A DNA stretch of 64,000 nt from Roseateles sp. SL47. GTDB lineage: Bacteria; Pseudomonadota; Gammaproteobacteria; Burkholderiales; Burkholderiaceae_C. The notes beneath the pieces were generated by a model. That model ran no database searches, was not told where the DNA came from, and saw only the letters and a list, made by a program, of their open reading frames with translations. The stretch covers positions 6,200,001 to 6,264,000 of the forward strand of contig NZ_CP113068.1 of NCBI RefSeq assembly GCF_026625885.1. The letters run 5' to 3'. Of this stretch, positions 9,601 through 24,600 are shown piece after piece; position 1 is the first letter of the stretch, and each line of letters starts with the position of its first letter. Position numbers and translations under genes: made by a program.

Positions 9601-10649
9601 GCGTGCCCCACCTGTGGGCGGACTTCGACTGCCCCGCCAATCGCCAGGCGTTATCCCGGATCGTGGGCAAAGCGGGTCTGCCGCGCAAGCTCCTCCTGCT
9701 CGACGGCAAGCCGTTCACCCTCCTGCTGGACCGCGTCCCCCACCTTGGTGGAGCCCCACGCCTGCGCGTGAGTCAGGTCGCGGGAATTCCCCCGCAATGG
9801 TGGCCAGCCGACGAAGGCGCACCGCTCGCGCCCGAGACCCCAACCCCAGGATCGACACCATTGAACCTGGTCAGGCTCTTCGGCCCTGCCTCGATGGTCG
9901 CCACCACCCTGCAAGGACTGATACCCAACGACGCTGCCTGGCTGCTGCTGGACGAGCCCGATCTACCGCCGGTGGAGCGACTGCAACGGCTCAGCACCGC
10001 ACGCAGCGCCCTGGCCGCAGCCGGCATCACGCAGACGACCTGGCTTGTGCTCCAAGGGGATGGCCTCACCCTCACGTCGGAAGCGCTGGCCCGCCTGCTG
10101 GCCACCTGTGCGGCCCCGCTCGATGGGAGCACCTACGTGGCTGCCATGTCGATGTTGGCCTCCGCCGACTCGTCTTGCCCACGCACCGAAGACCTATCCA
10201 AGGACCTCAAGATGAATGAAGCCTCCGTGACCGGGACTGAACTGGAAGACACCAAGAGCGACGTCAGCTCGACGATTCGTTCAATCTGGGCCCGCGTACT
10301 GGGCAAGTCCGACATCGGCCTGGACGACAACTTCTTCGAGCTCGGTGGCAATTCGCTCTGGGCCCTCCAGATCGTGAGTCAGGTCAACACCGAGTTCGGC
10401 TGCGACCTCCACCTGTCTGAACTCCTGAACTCGGCCACCGTGAACACGTTGTCCGCGCTGGTCGAACAACGCCTGCTGGGCACGGTGGATGACGCGGAGC
10501 TGCAGGCCTTGTTGAGTGAATTGGGCGATGTGTCGGAGGAAGACGTCCGCCGCATGTTGGCCGACATGGCGGCTGCCCCGGCAGACGGCAGCGCCGACGT
10601 CCCGGTTCGCGGCGAGCACGCCGACACCGCAGCAACGCTCAAGGCCTGA
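6645..10649 (+). CDS. Type I polyketide synthase module, KS-AT-(unassigned)-ACP
   Basis: A 1334-residue PKS module. The ketosynthase spans about residues 12-435, with catalytic Cys in NTACSTSL (~183) and the two His motifs HGTGT (~318) and NVGHL (~356). The acyltransferase runs from FPGQGSQ (~538) through GHSVGE (~625) to HAFHT (~727); HAFH is the malonyl-CoA-type signature. About 240 residues (915-1160) have no recognisable reductive domain and no GxGxxG. The ACP has its phosphopantetheine Ser in GGNSL (~1236), followed by a ~95-residue acidic tail that may dock to the next protein. ATG 6645 is chosen over GTG 6621; neither has a good ribosome binding site. It would add one malonyl unit without processing its β-keto group, unless the free-standing enzymes next door act on it. 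Confidence 0.9.
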   Translation: MTVSFQDQPDQKIAVVAMSGRFPEADSVDALWELLKSGHEAGQEFSVDQLEAVGFPRAVAERADFVRRRPLLNHFDQFDAGFFGFTPLEAEALDPQLRLLLQSGYHALEEAGGLGRVQRLRTGTFVGLRQSRYLDEHLMASPRHGNALGYDYMQMINRKDSAATLLSYKLDLGGPAISVNTACSTSLLAVHLACGQLLSYECDLALAGGAAIAAFGPDGIPYVPGGILSKDGRCRPFSADADGTIDGSAVAIVALKRYEDALRDGNRIHAVILASAANNDGADKVGYTAPSVGGQARVITEALGLSGISPDTIGYLEAHGTGTRLGDPIEIRALTQVYRNHTERRAYCHLGSIKANVGHLGAAAGVTGLIKAALVVREGVIPPLVNFTKANPALNLDSSPFVIPTEATLWPPQGTPRRAAVSSFGIGGTNVHAILEAGPAPTPAAPASALSGTIELCLLSARSREAVQANAESVAAHLKGTSSTRLDDLAVTLAESRSHMPWRRFDVVDSVDALSDRWAHAAPLLCEPPRTRRRLAFLFPGQGSQHGAMAMGLYARWQPFRKNFDEISALISRHAGIDLAAMIRTNDDAALRQTAVAQPALFAVSVALARTWQALGVTPDVLLGHSVGEIAAGCVAGIFSLEDAARLVCARGRLMQAAAPGTMLAVSLDATALARHLSGDGDFTHIETAVVNGRTACVAAGPAAEVERLQQHLSRAGVHTRALHTSHAFHTQAMDAAAQALAEVARAIDLQPCRIPVISSVTGTVLTDEQACSPLYWAQAVRQPVNFLGGLEALQAQGIDLSLEVGPGNTLSSLVRQDGWPWHAVTSLPHPSMAAKEPSGHADVRTFLRAAGELWAHAIPIDTDVLMSRREGYRQAHLPGYAFDRHRHWVEAGRPAGAGTAAASESHQAQTPWRRALLSPITLTTVTPPAGSVHLHWNGTPTADMTAIPNVEGVADAQLADWVAHHTDQPVEAAVLAPPAPSEPPGVPHLWADFDCPANRQALSRIVGKAGLPRKLLLLDGKPFTLLLDRVPHLGGAPRLRVSQVAGIPPQWWPADEGAPLAPETPTPGSTPLNLVRLFGPASMVATTLQGLIPNDAAWLLLDEPDLPPVERLQRLSTARSALAAAGITQTTWLVLQGDGLTLTSEALARLLATCAAPLDGSTYVAAMSMLASADSSCPRTEDLSKDLKMNEASVTGTELEDTKSDVSSTIRSIWARVLGKSDIGLDDNFFELGGNSLWALQIVSQVNTEFGCDLHLSELLNSATVNTLSALVEQRLLGTVDDAELQALLSELGDVSEEDVRRMLADMAAAPADGSADVPVRGEHADTAATLKA

Positions 10650-10689
10650 TCGACACCATCCGTTCGGCCCACGCCGGGAGATCACCCAG

Positions 10690-11901
10690 ATGCCAGAACT
10701 GAAGCGCCAATTGGCTGCGCTCACCCCTGACCAGCGAGCCAAGCTCAAGGCCCGCCTGGCCGGAGAAGCCGCGCCCCCCAAGGTCGCACCAAGCGCCTCC
10801 GAATCCGTGGTGCCCAATGGGCGGCCCATCGATTTCACCCTGTTCTTCTTCTCCGCCAATGGCGCCAGCCAATCGTTGGGCAAGTATGAGCTTCTGCTGC
10901 GCTGTGCCGAATTCGGCGACACCCACGGCTTCAAAGCCATTTGGACACCGGAGCGCCACTTCTCGCAGTTTGGCGGCCTCTATCCCAACCCGGCGGTGTT
11001 GGGAGCAGCATTGGCCGCACGGACGTCACAGCTGGAGATCCGCGCAGGCAGTGTGGTGCTGCCGTTGCACAACCCACTGGCGGTGGCGGAGGACTGGGCC
11101 GTCGTCGACAACCTGTCCGGCGGGCGTGTCGGCCTCGCCTTTGCCACGGGCTGGCACAAGACGGACTTCGTCCTGAGGCCGGAAGCATTCGCCACGCGGC
11201 GCGAGTCCATGGCCGCGAGCATCGAGCTGCTGCAAAAGCTGTGGCGTGGTGAGCAGGTGAGCATGCCAGGTGTCGACGGCGAACCGACCGCTATCGTCAC
11301 CTTTCCCCGCCCCACGCAACCCGCATTGAAATTCTGGCTCACCTGCAAGAGCGAAGAGGGTTGGGCCGCTGCGGGTCGCATGGGCGCGAATGTGCTGGCC
11401 ATGATGGGAGCCTCAAAAACGGCGCTGGCGCAATGCATCGCCACCTACCGCCGGGCACGCGCGGAGGTGGGTCTGCCCGCCGACAGCGGCACGGTGAGCG
11501 TGATGCTGCACACCTACATCGACAACGATGCAACGCGCGCCAAGGCCAAGACACGTGAGCCGCTGCAGTCCTACCTCGAGGACTACATCCAGCAATACCG
11601 GACGCTGGCGGACCCGGCCATTCAGCAGCAGGTCCTGAGCCACAAGAACGACTTCCTTGATTTCGCCTTCGAGCGCTATTTCGAACAGGCCTCGCTGCTG
11701 GGTCCGCAGAGCAAGTGCCAGGGCCTCCTCAACGAACTCGGCGATATGGGTGTGAATGAAATCGCCTGCCTGATCGACTTCGGCATTGATGACAACGACG
11801 TCATCGCGAGCCTCGCCCTTCTGGCCGACATGGCGAACGAGCGTCGCCGCGCCCACGCCCCATCACCCGCCCACCACGCCTCTTTTCCGGAACCCGCATG
11901 A
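10690..11901 (+). CDS. Luciferase-like FMN-dependent monooxygenase of natural-product clusters
   Basis: A 403-residue enzyme of the bacterial luciferase fold. It belongs to the subgroup found inside PKS/NRPS clusters (MupA-like, 'seco_metab_LLM'). Diagnostic stretches are FTLFFFSANG (~50-59), IWTPERHFSQFGGLYPNP (~83-100), VVLPLHNP (~123-130) and the GRVGLAFATGWH motif (~146-157). Such enzymes use FMNH2 and O2 to oxidise carrier-bound chains. The first ~30 residues (KRQLAALTPDQRAKLKARL) are a charged helix like the linkers in front of NRPS domains and may bind a carrier protein. The open frame extends further upstream, but ATG 10690 has GGGAG 9 nt ahead. The stop overlaps the next start by 4 nt (ATGA). 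Confidence 0.88.
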   Translation: MPELKRQLAALTPDQRAKLKARLAGEAAPPKVAPSASESVVPNGRPIDFTLFFFSANGASQSLGKYELLLRCAEFGDTHGFKAIWTPERHFSQFGGLYPNPAVLGAALAARTSQLEIRAGSVVLPLHNPLAVAEDWAVVDNLSGGRVGLAFATGWHKTDFVLRPEAFATRRESMAASIELLQKLWRGEQVSMPGVDGEPTAIVTFPRPTQPALKFWLTCKSEEGWAAAGRMGANVLAMMGASKTALAQCIATYRRARAEVGLPADSGTVSVMLHTYIDNDATRAKAKTREPLQSYLEDYIQQYRTLADPAIQQQVLSHKNDFLDFAFERYFEQASLLGPQSKCQGLLNELGDMGVNEIACLIDFGIDDNDVIASLALLADMANERRRAHAPSPAHHASFPEPA

Positions 11902-13271
11902 CGACGCCCAACGCCCCCAGCACTCCAAGCGCCCTCACCCAGATCGACCGCCTGGCGCCGCATGCCCGCGAATTGCTGCTCGCCAAGCTGAGTGAGCGTG
12001 CCCGAGGCGCATCTCAGCGCCAGATCGAACTCGTGCGCCGCCCCGCAGACTGGCTCTCCCTCGACAAACGGCCGCTGCTGAGCCTCTTTGCTGCGGCCGA
12101 GGAAGCCCCCGTGGACGCCGTCTCCATTACGTGCATGAGCGACCGTGTGGTCGGCAATGGTTACTCCCTCACCGACATCACACATGGGGTATGCGGCGAT
12201 ATGCCCTTGCTCACCAATGTGCGGGACCTGTCGATTGGCCGCATCGCCACGCTGACGCTGCCGCGCACCTACAGCCAGATCTATACCCAGCGCGGTGACA
12301 TCGTTCGGCTGGTTCAGCAAAGCCTCCACATGGCAGCGGTACTGGGGGCCAAGGCGGTGTCGCTCACCGGCCTCATTCCTTCCGCCACGGACTATGGTCG
12401 CGCCGTGACCCATGGTCCCCAACTCCCCCAGATGACCACCGGCCACGCCACCACCATTTCCTCGGTGGTGCTCGCGTTGCAGCGCCTGCTGCGTGAAACC
12501 GGGCGGCGACTCGCAGACGAAGACCTCAGCTTCATCGGCCTGGGCTCCATCGGCGGTTCGACCTTGCGCCTCATGCTGGCCACGATGGAACACCCCAAAA
12601 GCCTGACGCTGTGTGATGTGTATGCCAAGCGCGCCGATGTCGACCAGCTGATGCAGGAGATCCGCAACACCTACGGTTTTGAGGGCCAACTTCGCTTTGT
12701 GGTGTCTCAACGGGTATGCCCGGACGAGGTCTACACCGCCAGTGTGGTGGTGGGCGCCACCAACGCGCCCAATGTGCTGGACGTGGCCAAGCTGCGGCCG
12801 GGCACGCTCATCGTCGATGACTCCGACCCGCATTGTTTCGACGCGGAGGCAGCCATCCAGCGTTTTGAGCAGGCGGGCGACATTCTCTTCACCGAGGGCG
12901 GCGCATTGCGCGCACCGGACGTGATCCGGCACCGCATCTACCTGCCCGAGCAATTCGAGTGGGCGCTGCAATACCCCGTCGATGATGACAATGCCCACCA
13001 CATCACCGGCTGCATCTTCTCCAGCCTGCTGACGGCCCGCTACGGCTACCCCGCCACGCTGGGTTATGTCGACCAGGAGGACGCCCAGGTGCACCTGTCA
13101 GGGCTGGTGAAGTATGGCTACACCGCCGCCAACCTGCATTGCGGCACTTACCGGCTGGCGCCGGAGCGCATCGCTGCCTTCCGCAGGACCCACGGACGGA
13201 CCGACACCGAGGCGGTCGAACTTCGCTTTGACGACGCGCTGTTGAAGCGCCGCATTTCCGCTCCCGCGTAA
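11898..13271 (+). CDS. Acyl-ACP-reductase-like Rossmann enzyme
   Basis: A 457-residue protein with a central dinucleotide-binding motif GLGSIGGS (~215-222). By eye the order of motifs follows cyanobacterial long-chain acyl-ACP reductase (AAR): a helix with SLTGLIPSA before it, TTGHATTIS (~180), the Rossmann loop, a FTEGGALR turn (~334) and a C-terminal CIFSSLLTARYGY stretch (~378). AAR reduces acyl-ACP thioesters to aldehydes with NADPH. If the resemblance holds, this enzyme would reduce a carrier-bound thioester in trans. The N-terminus (IDRLAPHARELLLAKL) resembles that of the preceding monooxygenase. It overlaps that gene by 4 nt. The alternative is a generic dehydrogenase of the shikimate/glutamyl-tRNA-reductase-like fold. 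Confidence 0.6.
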   Translation: MTTPNAPSTPSALTQIDRLAPHARELLLAKLSERARGASQRQIELVRRPADWLSLDKRPLLSLFAAAEEAPVDAVSITCMSDRVVGNGYSLTDITHGVCGDMPLLTNVRDLSIGRIATLTLPRTYSQIYTQRGDIVRLVQQSLHMAAVLGAKAVSLTGLIPSATDYGRAVTHGPQLPQMTTGHATTISSVVLALQRLLRETGRRLADEDLSFIGLGSIGGSTLRLMLATMEHPKSLTLCDVYAKRADVDQLMQEIRNTYGFEGQLRFVVSQRVCPDEVYTASVVVGATNAPNVLDVAKLRPGTLIVDDSDPHCFDAEAAIQRFEQAGDILFTEGGALRAPDVIRHRIYLPEQFEWALQYPVDDDNAHHITGCIFSSLLTARYGYPATLGYVDQEDAQVHLSGLVKYGYTAANLHCGTYRLAPERIAAFRRTHGRTDTEAVELRFDDALLKRRISAPA

Positions 13272-13368
13272 CCCCGACGCCTGACGAGCCCCTGTTGACC
13301 TTGCCGCCACGCTCCGCGCAACACGATGGCGTTGGCGGCAAGAACGCCTCATCAACCACCGCCGCCGC

Positions 13369-18677
<5,309 letters not shown>

Positions 18678-18681
<4 letters not shown>

Positions 18682-21600
18682 AGATCGACCTGCTTGCCTT
18701 GATTCGCCGCCTTCGGGCCGAGGGTGTGAAGCTCAGCGCGACGGATGGCCAGCTCAGGCTGACCGCGCCAAAGGGTCGGTTGGACGCCGACACCATCCAG
18801 ACCCTGCGGGACCACAAGGCCGATGTCCTGGCCTGGCTGGAGGTGCTGGACCACCAGGGCGCCCAGCGTCTTCCCCACTTCCCCACGCCGGCCGGCGCCG
18901 TTCCTGCCACCACTGGGCAAGTCGGCATGTGGCTGCTGTCCGGTCGAGGCCTCGGCGATGCCTACCATGTCGCTGCCGGTCTTCAGCTGGAGGGCGAACT
19001 GGATGTGGCCGCGCTGCAGCGGGCCTGGTCGTCCGTGGTGCAACGCCATGCGGGCTTGCGCACACGGTTGGTGGAGCGAGACGGTTTCATCTGGCAGGAA
19101 GTGGATGAGCAAGGGGTGGCACTGCCCCCGGCCGACGCAATGGCAGGAGAGGACCACCTGACGGACGAACAGCTCCTGCAGCGGCATGCCACCCCGAACT
19201 TCGCTCTGGACCGGGAGGTTCCGGTACGTGTGCGGCTGCTGCGGCGCCGACCACAACAACATCTGCTGATGTTGTGCTTTCACCATGCATCGATCGACGG
19301 TTGGAGCCTGCGGCAACTACTCGCCGAACTTGCCCAGGCTTATGCGCTTGCACGTCACGACGAGGCGATTTCATGGGCCGCCCCATCGCGTACGCTGGCA
19401 GACCTGGCGCTGTGGCAACAGCAGCGCGGCAAAGACACTGCAGAGGCAACAAGCCTTGCCTACTGGCTCGAGCAACTGGGCACGCTGGAATCTCCGCTAC
19501 GCCTGAGTGACCCGAGCCGCCCCGAAGCGGGCCTGCGTGCGGGGCACCAGCTGCTGGAGCTTCCCCCTGACGTGGTTCAAGGCCTGCACCGGCTCGCGTC
19601 GTCCAGCGGCATCACGCTGCACCACTGGTTGCTGGCCTGCTTCAAATTGCTGCTGGCCAAGTACGGCGGCGCTCGTGAAGTGGCGCTGCTGGTGCCCGTG
19701 GCCCAGCGCGAGATGCCCGGCACCGAGGACCTGGTGGGCATGCTCGCCAACACGGTCCCCAGCGTGAGCCGCATTCACAGTGAGCAGACGCTGAGAGAGC
19801 TCGCCACCAGCGAATCCCAAGCTACGCGACGTGGCCTGCCGCACCATGCCGTACCCTTCGAGCGTGTGATGCGGGAGGCACGCGCGCAAGGCATCGATGT
19901 GCCGGCCCAGGTCATGTTCGGCCTGCAGGCCGTATCGGAAGAGGACATTGCGCTGGGTGCCGTGCGCGCCACCCTGGTTCGCCACCGCCCTGAGACCGCC
20001 AAGTTCGAACTCACTCTGACGATCGAACAGCGGCAGGACCGGCTGACCTGTCTGATGGAGTATCGACAGGCGACGTTCGAAGCCTGGGAAGTGGACGCGC
20101 TTCTTGCGGCCTATGCGCATGTATTGACACAGGCGCTGCTGTCGCCCGACCAGCCACTGAGCCTCTTCGCCTTGCTGCCCCCAAGGACCGACCCTTATGT
20201 CCCTGCCGCAGAAGGCCAGCCGCACACCCTCCAGCAGATCGCAGCCCAGGTGGCGCGTACACCAACCGCCATCGCGCTCGCACAAGGTCATCGCCATCTC
20301 AGCTACGCGGAGATGTGGCGCCGGGTCGAACACGCTGCAGCGCAACTGACCCATGCGGGTGTGCAGCCGGGTGACCATGTGGGGGTGCTGCTGCCCCCGG
20401 GCCCGGCCATCGCGATTGGTGCGCTGGCAGCGCTGGCGGTCGGCGCGGCCTATGCGCCCCTGGACATTCACCAACCGCAAGAGCGGACCGCACACATGGT
20501 GTCGGATGCCGGCTTGAAGGTGGTCTTCGTGGCGCCGGACTTTCCGCCCCCCGACACCATCCCCGGCCCTGCCGTCTGGTTGCCCCTGAGCATCGAGAGT
20601 CAACTGCCCTGCGCCACCGACGCCAGTTGGGCCCCTCGCGACACCGACCCGCTCGCGGCCGCCTATCTGATCTTTACCTCGGGGTCCACCGGCCTGCCCA
20701 AGGCTGCCCGTGTGCATCAACGCGGTCTCAACCAATTGCTGCATTGGTACCGCGAGGCCGCAGTGGACAGCCACACGACGGCCTTGATCATCAGCAACCC
20801 AAGCTTCGACCTCACGCAGAAGAACATGCTGGCGCCACTCACCGTGGGCGCCCGAGTCGCCTGGCCGGATGCAGCGCGCTTCGAGCCGCATGCCATTGCG
20901 GACGCCATGCGGACCTGGCGGGACACCCTGGTGAATTGCACCCCCACCGCGTTCCAGGCCCTGCTGGCGTCCGCCGAGGACGAAGGCTATGCCGCCCTGT
21001 CCAGCCTGCGCACCGTGGTGCTGGGTGGCGAGCCCATTGCACTCGACCCGTTACGGCGCTGGCAGCGGGCACGTCCCGCTGGCGCCCCGATTCGCGTCAT
21101 CAACAGCTATGGACCCACGGAATGCGCCGACGTGGTGGCCTGGGAGACGCTCGCGGCCGATCTGGAGGCCGCCACCTCACCGGTCGCCCTGGGGCATGCC
21201 GTACCAGGTTGCCGTCTTGATGTGCTGGACCTCGACGGCCAGCCCTTGCCCGACGGTGCCGTGGGGCAACTGTGGATCGATGGCGACTGTGTGGGCCTGG
21301 GTTATCTGAACCGCGACGACCTGACTCAGCGCGTCTTTCAGCCCGGCGGCGTGGGCATCTCCGGGCGACGCTATGCAAGCGGGGATCTGGTGCGGCGCCT
21401 GCCCGACGGCCGCCTGCACTACCTGGGCCGGCGCGACCAGCAGGTCAAGTTCCACGGCCACCGGATCGAGTTGGGAGAAATCGAATCGGCCCTGCTGGCC
21501 CTGCCCCTCATCGTGCAGGCGGCCGTGGCACTGCGTCACGATGCCCGGGGCCAGGCGCTGCTCGTCGCGTTTTATGCCCTGCGAGAAGGTAGCGCTGTCT

Positions 21601-24600
21601 TGCCGGAAGCGGACATTCGTCGTGCGCTGGCCCGCACGCTGGCGCCCTACCAGTTGCCCAGCCGGTACGTCTGCCTGCCGCAACTGCCGCTCACCCGCAG
21701 CGGAAAAATCGACCGGCAGGCCTTGCCCGCATCCCTGCCCGAGCTGCCGCCCGCCTCGCCGGGGAGCGGTCGTCTCCCCTCGGCCCCGCTCAGTGCCTTG
21801 GAGCAGCCACTGGCCGAACTCTGGCAGTCCCTTCTGGGCTGCCCCAGCCTCCCGGGTCCCGAGGACAACTTCTTCGATCTGGGCGGCCATTCGCTGCTGG
21901 CCCTCCAGATGATGGCTCAGGCCCGGCGCACCCTGGGCGTGGATTGGTCGGTTCAACAGGTGTTCGATACACCTACGCTGGCCGCGCTGGCGGCGCTTGC
22001 AGCGCAGGACCAGCGCCCGGGTGCTGCGATCACGGACACCCACAAAATCGTTCCGGTGCTGCATGAAGGTCCGATCCCGCTGTCGCTGGCGCAACGACGT
22101 CTGTGGTTCCTGGATCAGCTGGACGAGGGCAATGCGGCCTATCACATTGCTGGCGCCTTGCGGTTGACCGGCGATTTGCAGGTCGACGCGCTGGAACGCG
22201 CGCTGCATGCGGTCGTGGCGCGGCATGCGACCCTCCGCACCCGCTTTGAAGCAGCGGGCGCACCCGGGGTGGTGCAGCGGGTCCTCCCGGCGGAAGCCTC
22301 CGGCATCGCGCTGGAATGGGTCGACCTTCGCCATCTGGGCGAGGGCACACCGGAGCAGGAGTCCGCGTGGCGGCTTCAGGCGGACGAACTGTCGACCCGT
22401 CCCTTCGACCTGACGCACGGTGCCCCTCTGTACGCACGACTGCTGGCCCTCGGCCCGCACACGCAGATGTTGCTGGTCAGCATGCATCACATCGTGTCGG
22501 ACGGCTGGTCGATCGGCGTGTTGATGCGCGAACTCGGTGAGTTCTATGGTGCGTTCACGCGCCAATCAACGGTGGCCCCTGAGGCGCTGCCGGCGCTGCC
22601 GTCGCTACCGCCGCTGCCCATCCAATATTCCGATTACGCCCACTGGCAACACCAAGCTGCCCAGCTGGCGCAGGCCGAACAGCAGCTCGCCTATTGGCGC
22701 CTGCAGCTGGCCGACTTGCCCGAGGTGCATCAGCTGCCCACCGACTTCCCACGGCCAGCGAAGCAGCGCTATGTGGGTGCGCTGCACCGAAGCCATTGGG
22801 ATGCGGCACTGACGGATCGCCTGCGCCAGCATTGCCGCAGCCGTGGAGCGACGCTCTTCATGGGGCTTCACGCCGCATTCAGTGCTCTGCTGTCGCGTTT
22901 TAGCGGCGAGACCGACATCGTGCTGGGGACACCCGTCGCCAACCGCGAACAGGTGGAAGTGGCCGGACTGATCGGCTGCTTTGTGAACACCCTGGTGCTG
23001 CGCGCCGACCTGTCGGCCCGGCCCAGCTTCGACACCCTGCTGGATCAGTGCCGGCAAACGGGCTTGCAGGCGCTGGCTCATCAGCAGTTGCCTTTTGACC
23101 GGTTGGTCGAGGCCTTGCAGCCCCCGCGTTCGCTCAGCCACACGCCGCTGTTCCAGGTGATGCTGTCGCTACAACCCGGAACGGACAGTGATCTGAAGCT
23201 GCCGGGCCTGGCGGTTCAACCCGTGGCGCTCGCCCGGAGGCAGGCGCAGTTTGATCTGACGCTGGACGTGACCGACGGCGCCGACGGGCTGCGACTCGTC
23301 TGGGAGTACAGCACGGATCTGTGGGAAGCCGCTTCAGTGGCCCGAATGGCTCAGGCCCTGGAGCGGCTGGTGATCCACATGCTCAGTGAGGTCACGCGCC
23401 CGATTGACCAACTGCCCCTGCTGGATGCCTCCGCCCAGCAGCAGATGCTCCAACTGGGCTGCGGCGAGACCTTGCAGGTGCCGGACACCTGCTTGCACAC
23501 GCTGTTTGACGCAGAGGCTGCCGCCCGCCCCACCGCCCCCGCCGTCATCGACAGCGAAGGCAGCATGGACTACGCCACCCTGGCGCAACGCTCCCACCGC
23601 CTGGCGCATCAGCTGCTGGCCGCTGGCGTGAAGCCGGGGGAGCGAGTGGGCATTTTTCTGCCGCGTCAGAGCGCGCTGATGGTCAGCCTGCTGGCGGTCT
23701 GGAAAGTCGGCGCCGTGTCCCTGCCGCTGTCTCCCGACCACCCGGAGGAAAGGCTTCGACAGATCACGGACGACGCCGACGTTCGTCACGTCATCACCCT
23801 CGACAGCCAGCGACCGATGCTGACCTGGCTGCCATCGGCGCCCAGTGTGAACGTGCTGTGGATGGATGCCGCCCTGCCGGGCTCCACAGCGGACATCAGC
23901 GCCCCGCTGCCCCAGGTCCAGCCGGAACAGGCGGCCCACCAGATCTACCCGGCTGATTCGGCCGGTGTTCTCAAGGGTGTTGTGATCAGCCACCGCAACG
24001 CGGTCGCCCACCTGACTGCAGCCCGGGCGGTCTATGCCCCGCCCCCGGCAGCTCGGGTGCTGCAATTCGCGGATATCAGCTCCGACGGATTGATCGAGGA
24101 AGTCTGCCTTTCGGTGCTCAGCGGCGGCAGCCTGCACCTGCGGGCTGCCCCCCAAATGCCCACGCCGGACGCCTTCTGGAGACACGTGGCTTCCGAGGCC
24201 GTGCAGGTGGTCTCGCTGCCCACGGCTTATTGGCATGGCCTGTGCGATGCACTCACCGAAGCCGAGGCGGCCACGGCCGCCCGACACCTCACCACCTGCC
24301 TGGTGCGCGGGGAGTCCATGCGCACCGATGCCTGGCAGCGCTGGCGGACCTTTGTGTCCACTGGGGTGGCGCTGTTCCATACATATGGCGTTGCCGAAAC
24401 AACGATCGCCGCCATGGCCGACCGGCTTGACGATGCAGCCTGCGCCCCGACCCTGGGCCGCCCCTTGCCTGGCTATCGCTGCCAGGTGCTGGACGAGGCT
24501 GGGCAGCCGGTTCCCTTGGGCGTACGGGGAGAGCTCTATATCGCCGGGCCTGCGGTGTCGCCGGGCTATTGGCGACGGGACAGCCTGACCCAGCAGCACT

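Noticed and set aside
11676..13094. Long minus-strand frame (472 codons) opposite the monooxygenase and reductase-like genes
   Set aside because: It lies fully antisense to two strongly supported genes. Its composition (His/Gln/Arg-rich, no motifs) is that of a GC-rich shadow frame.
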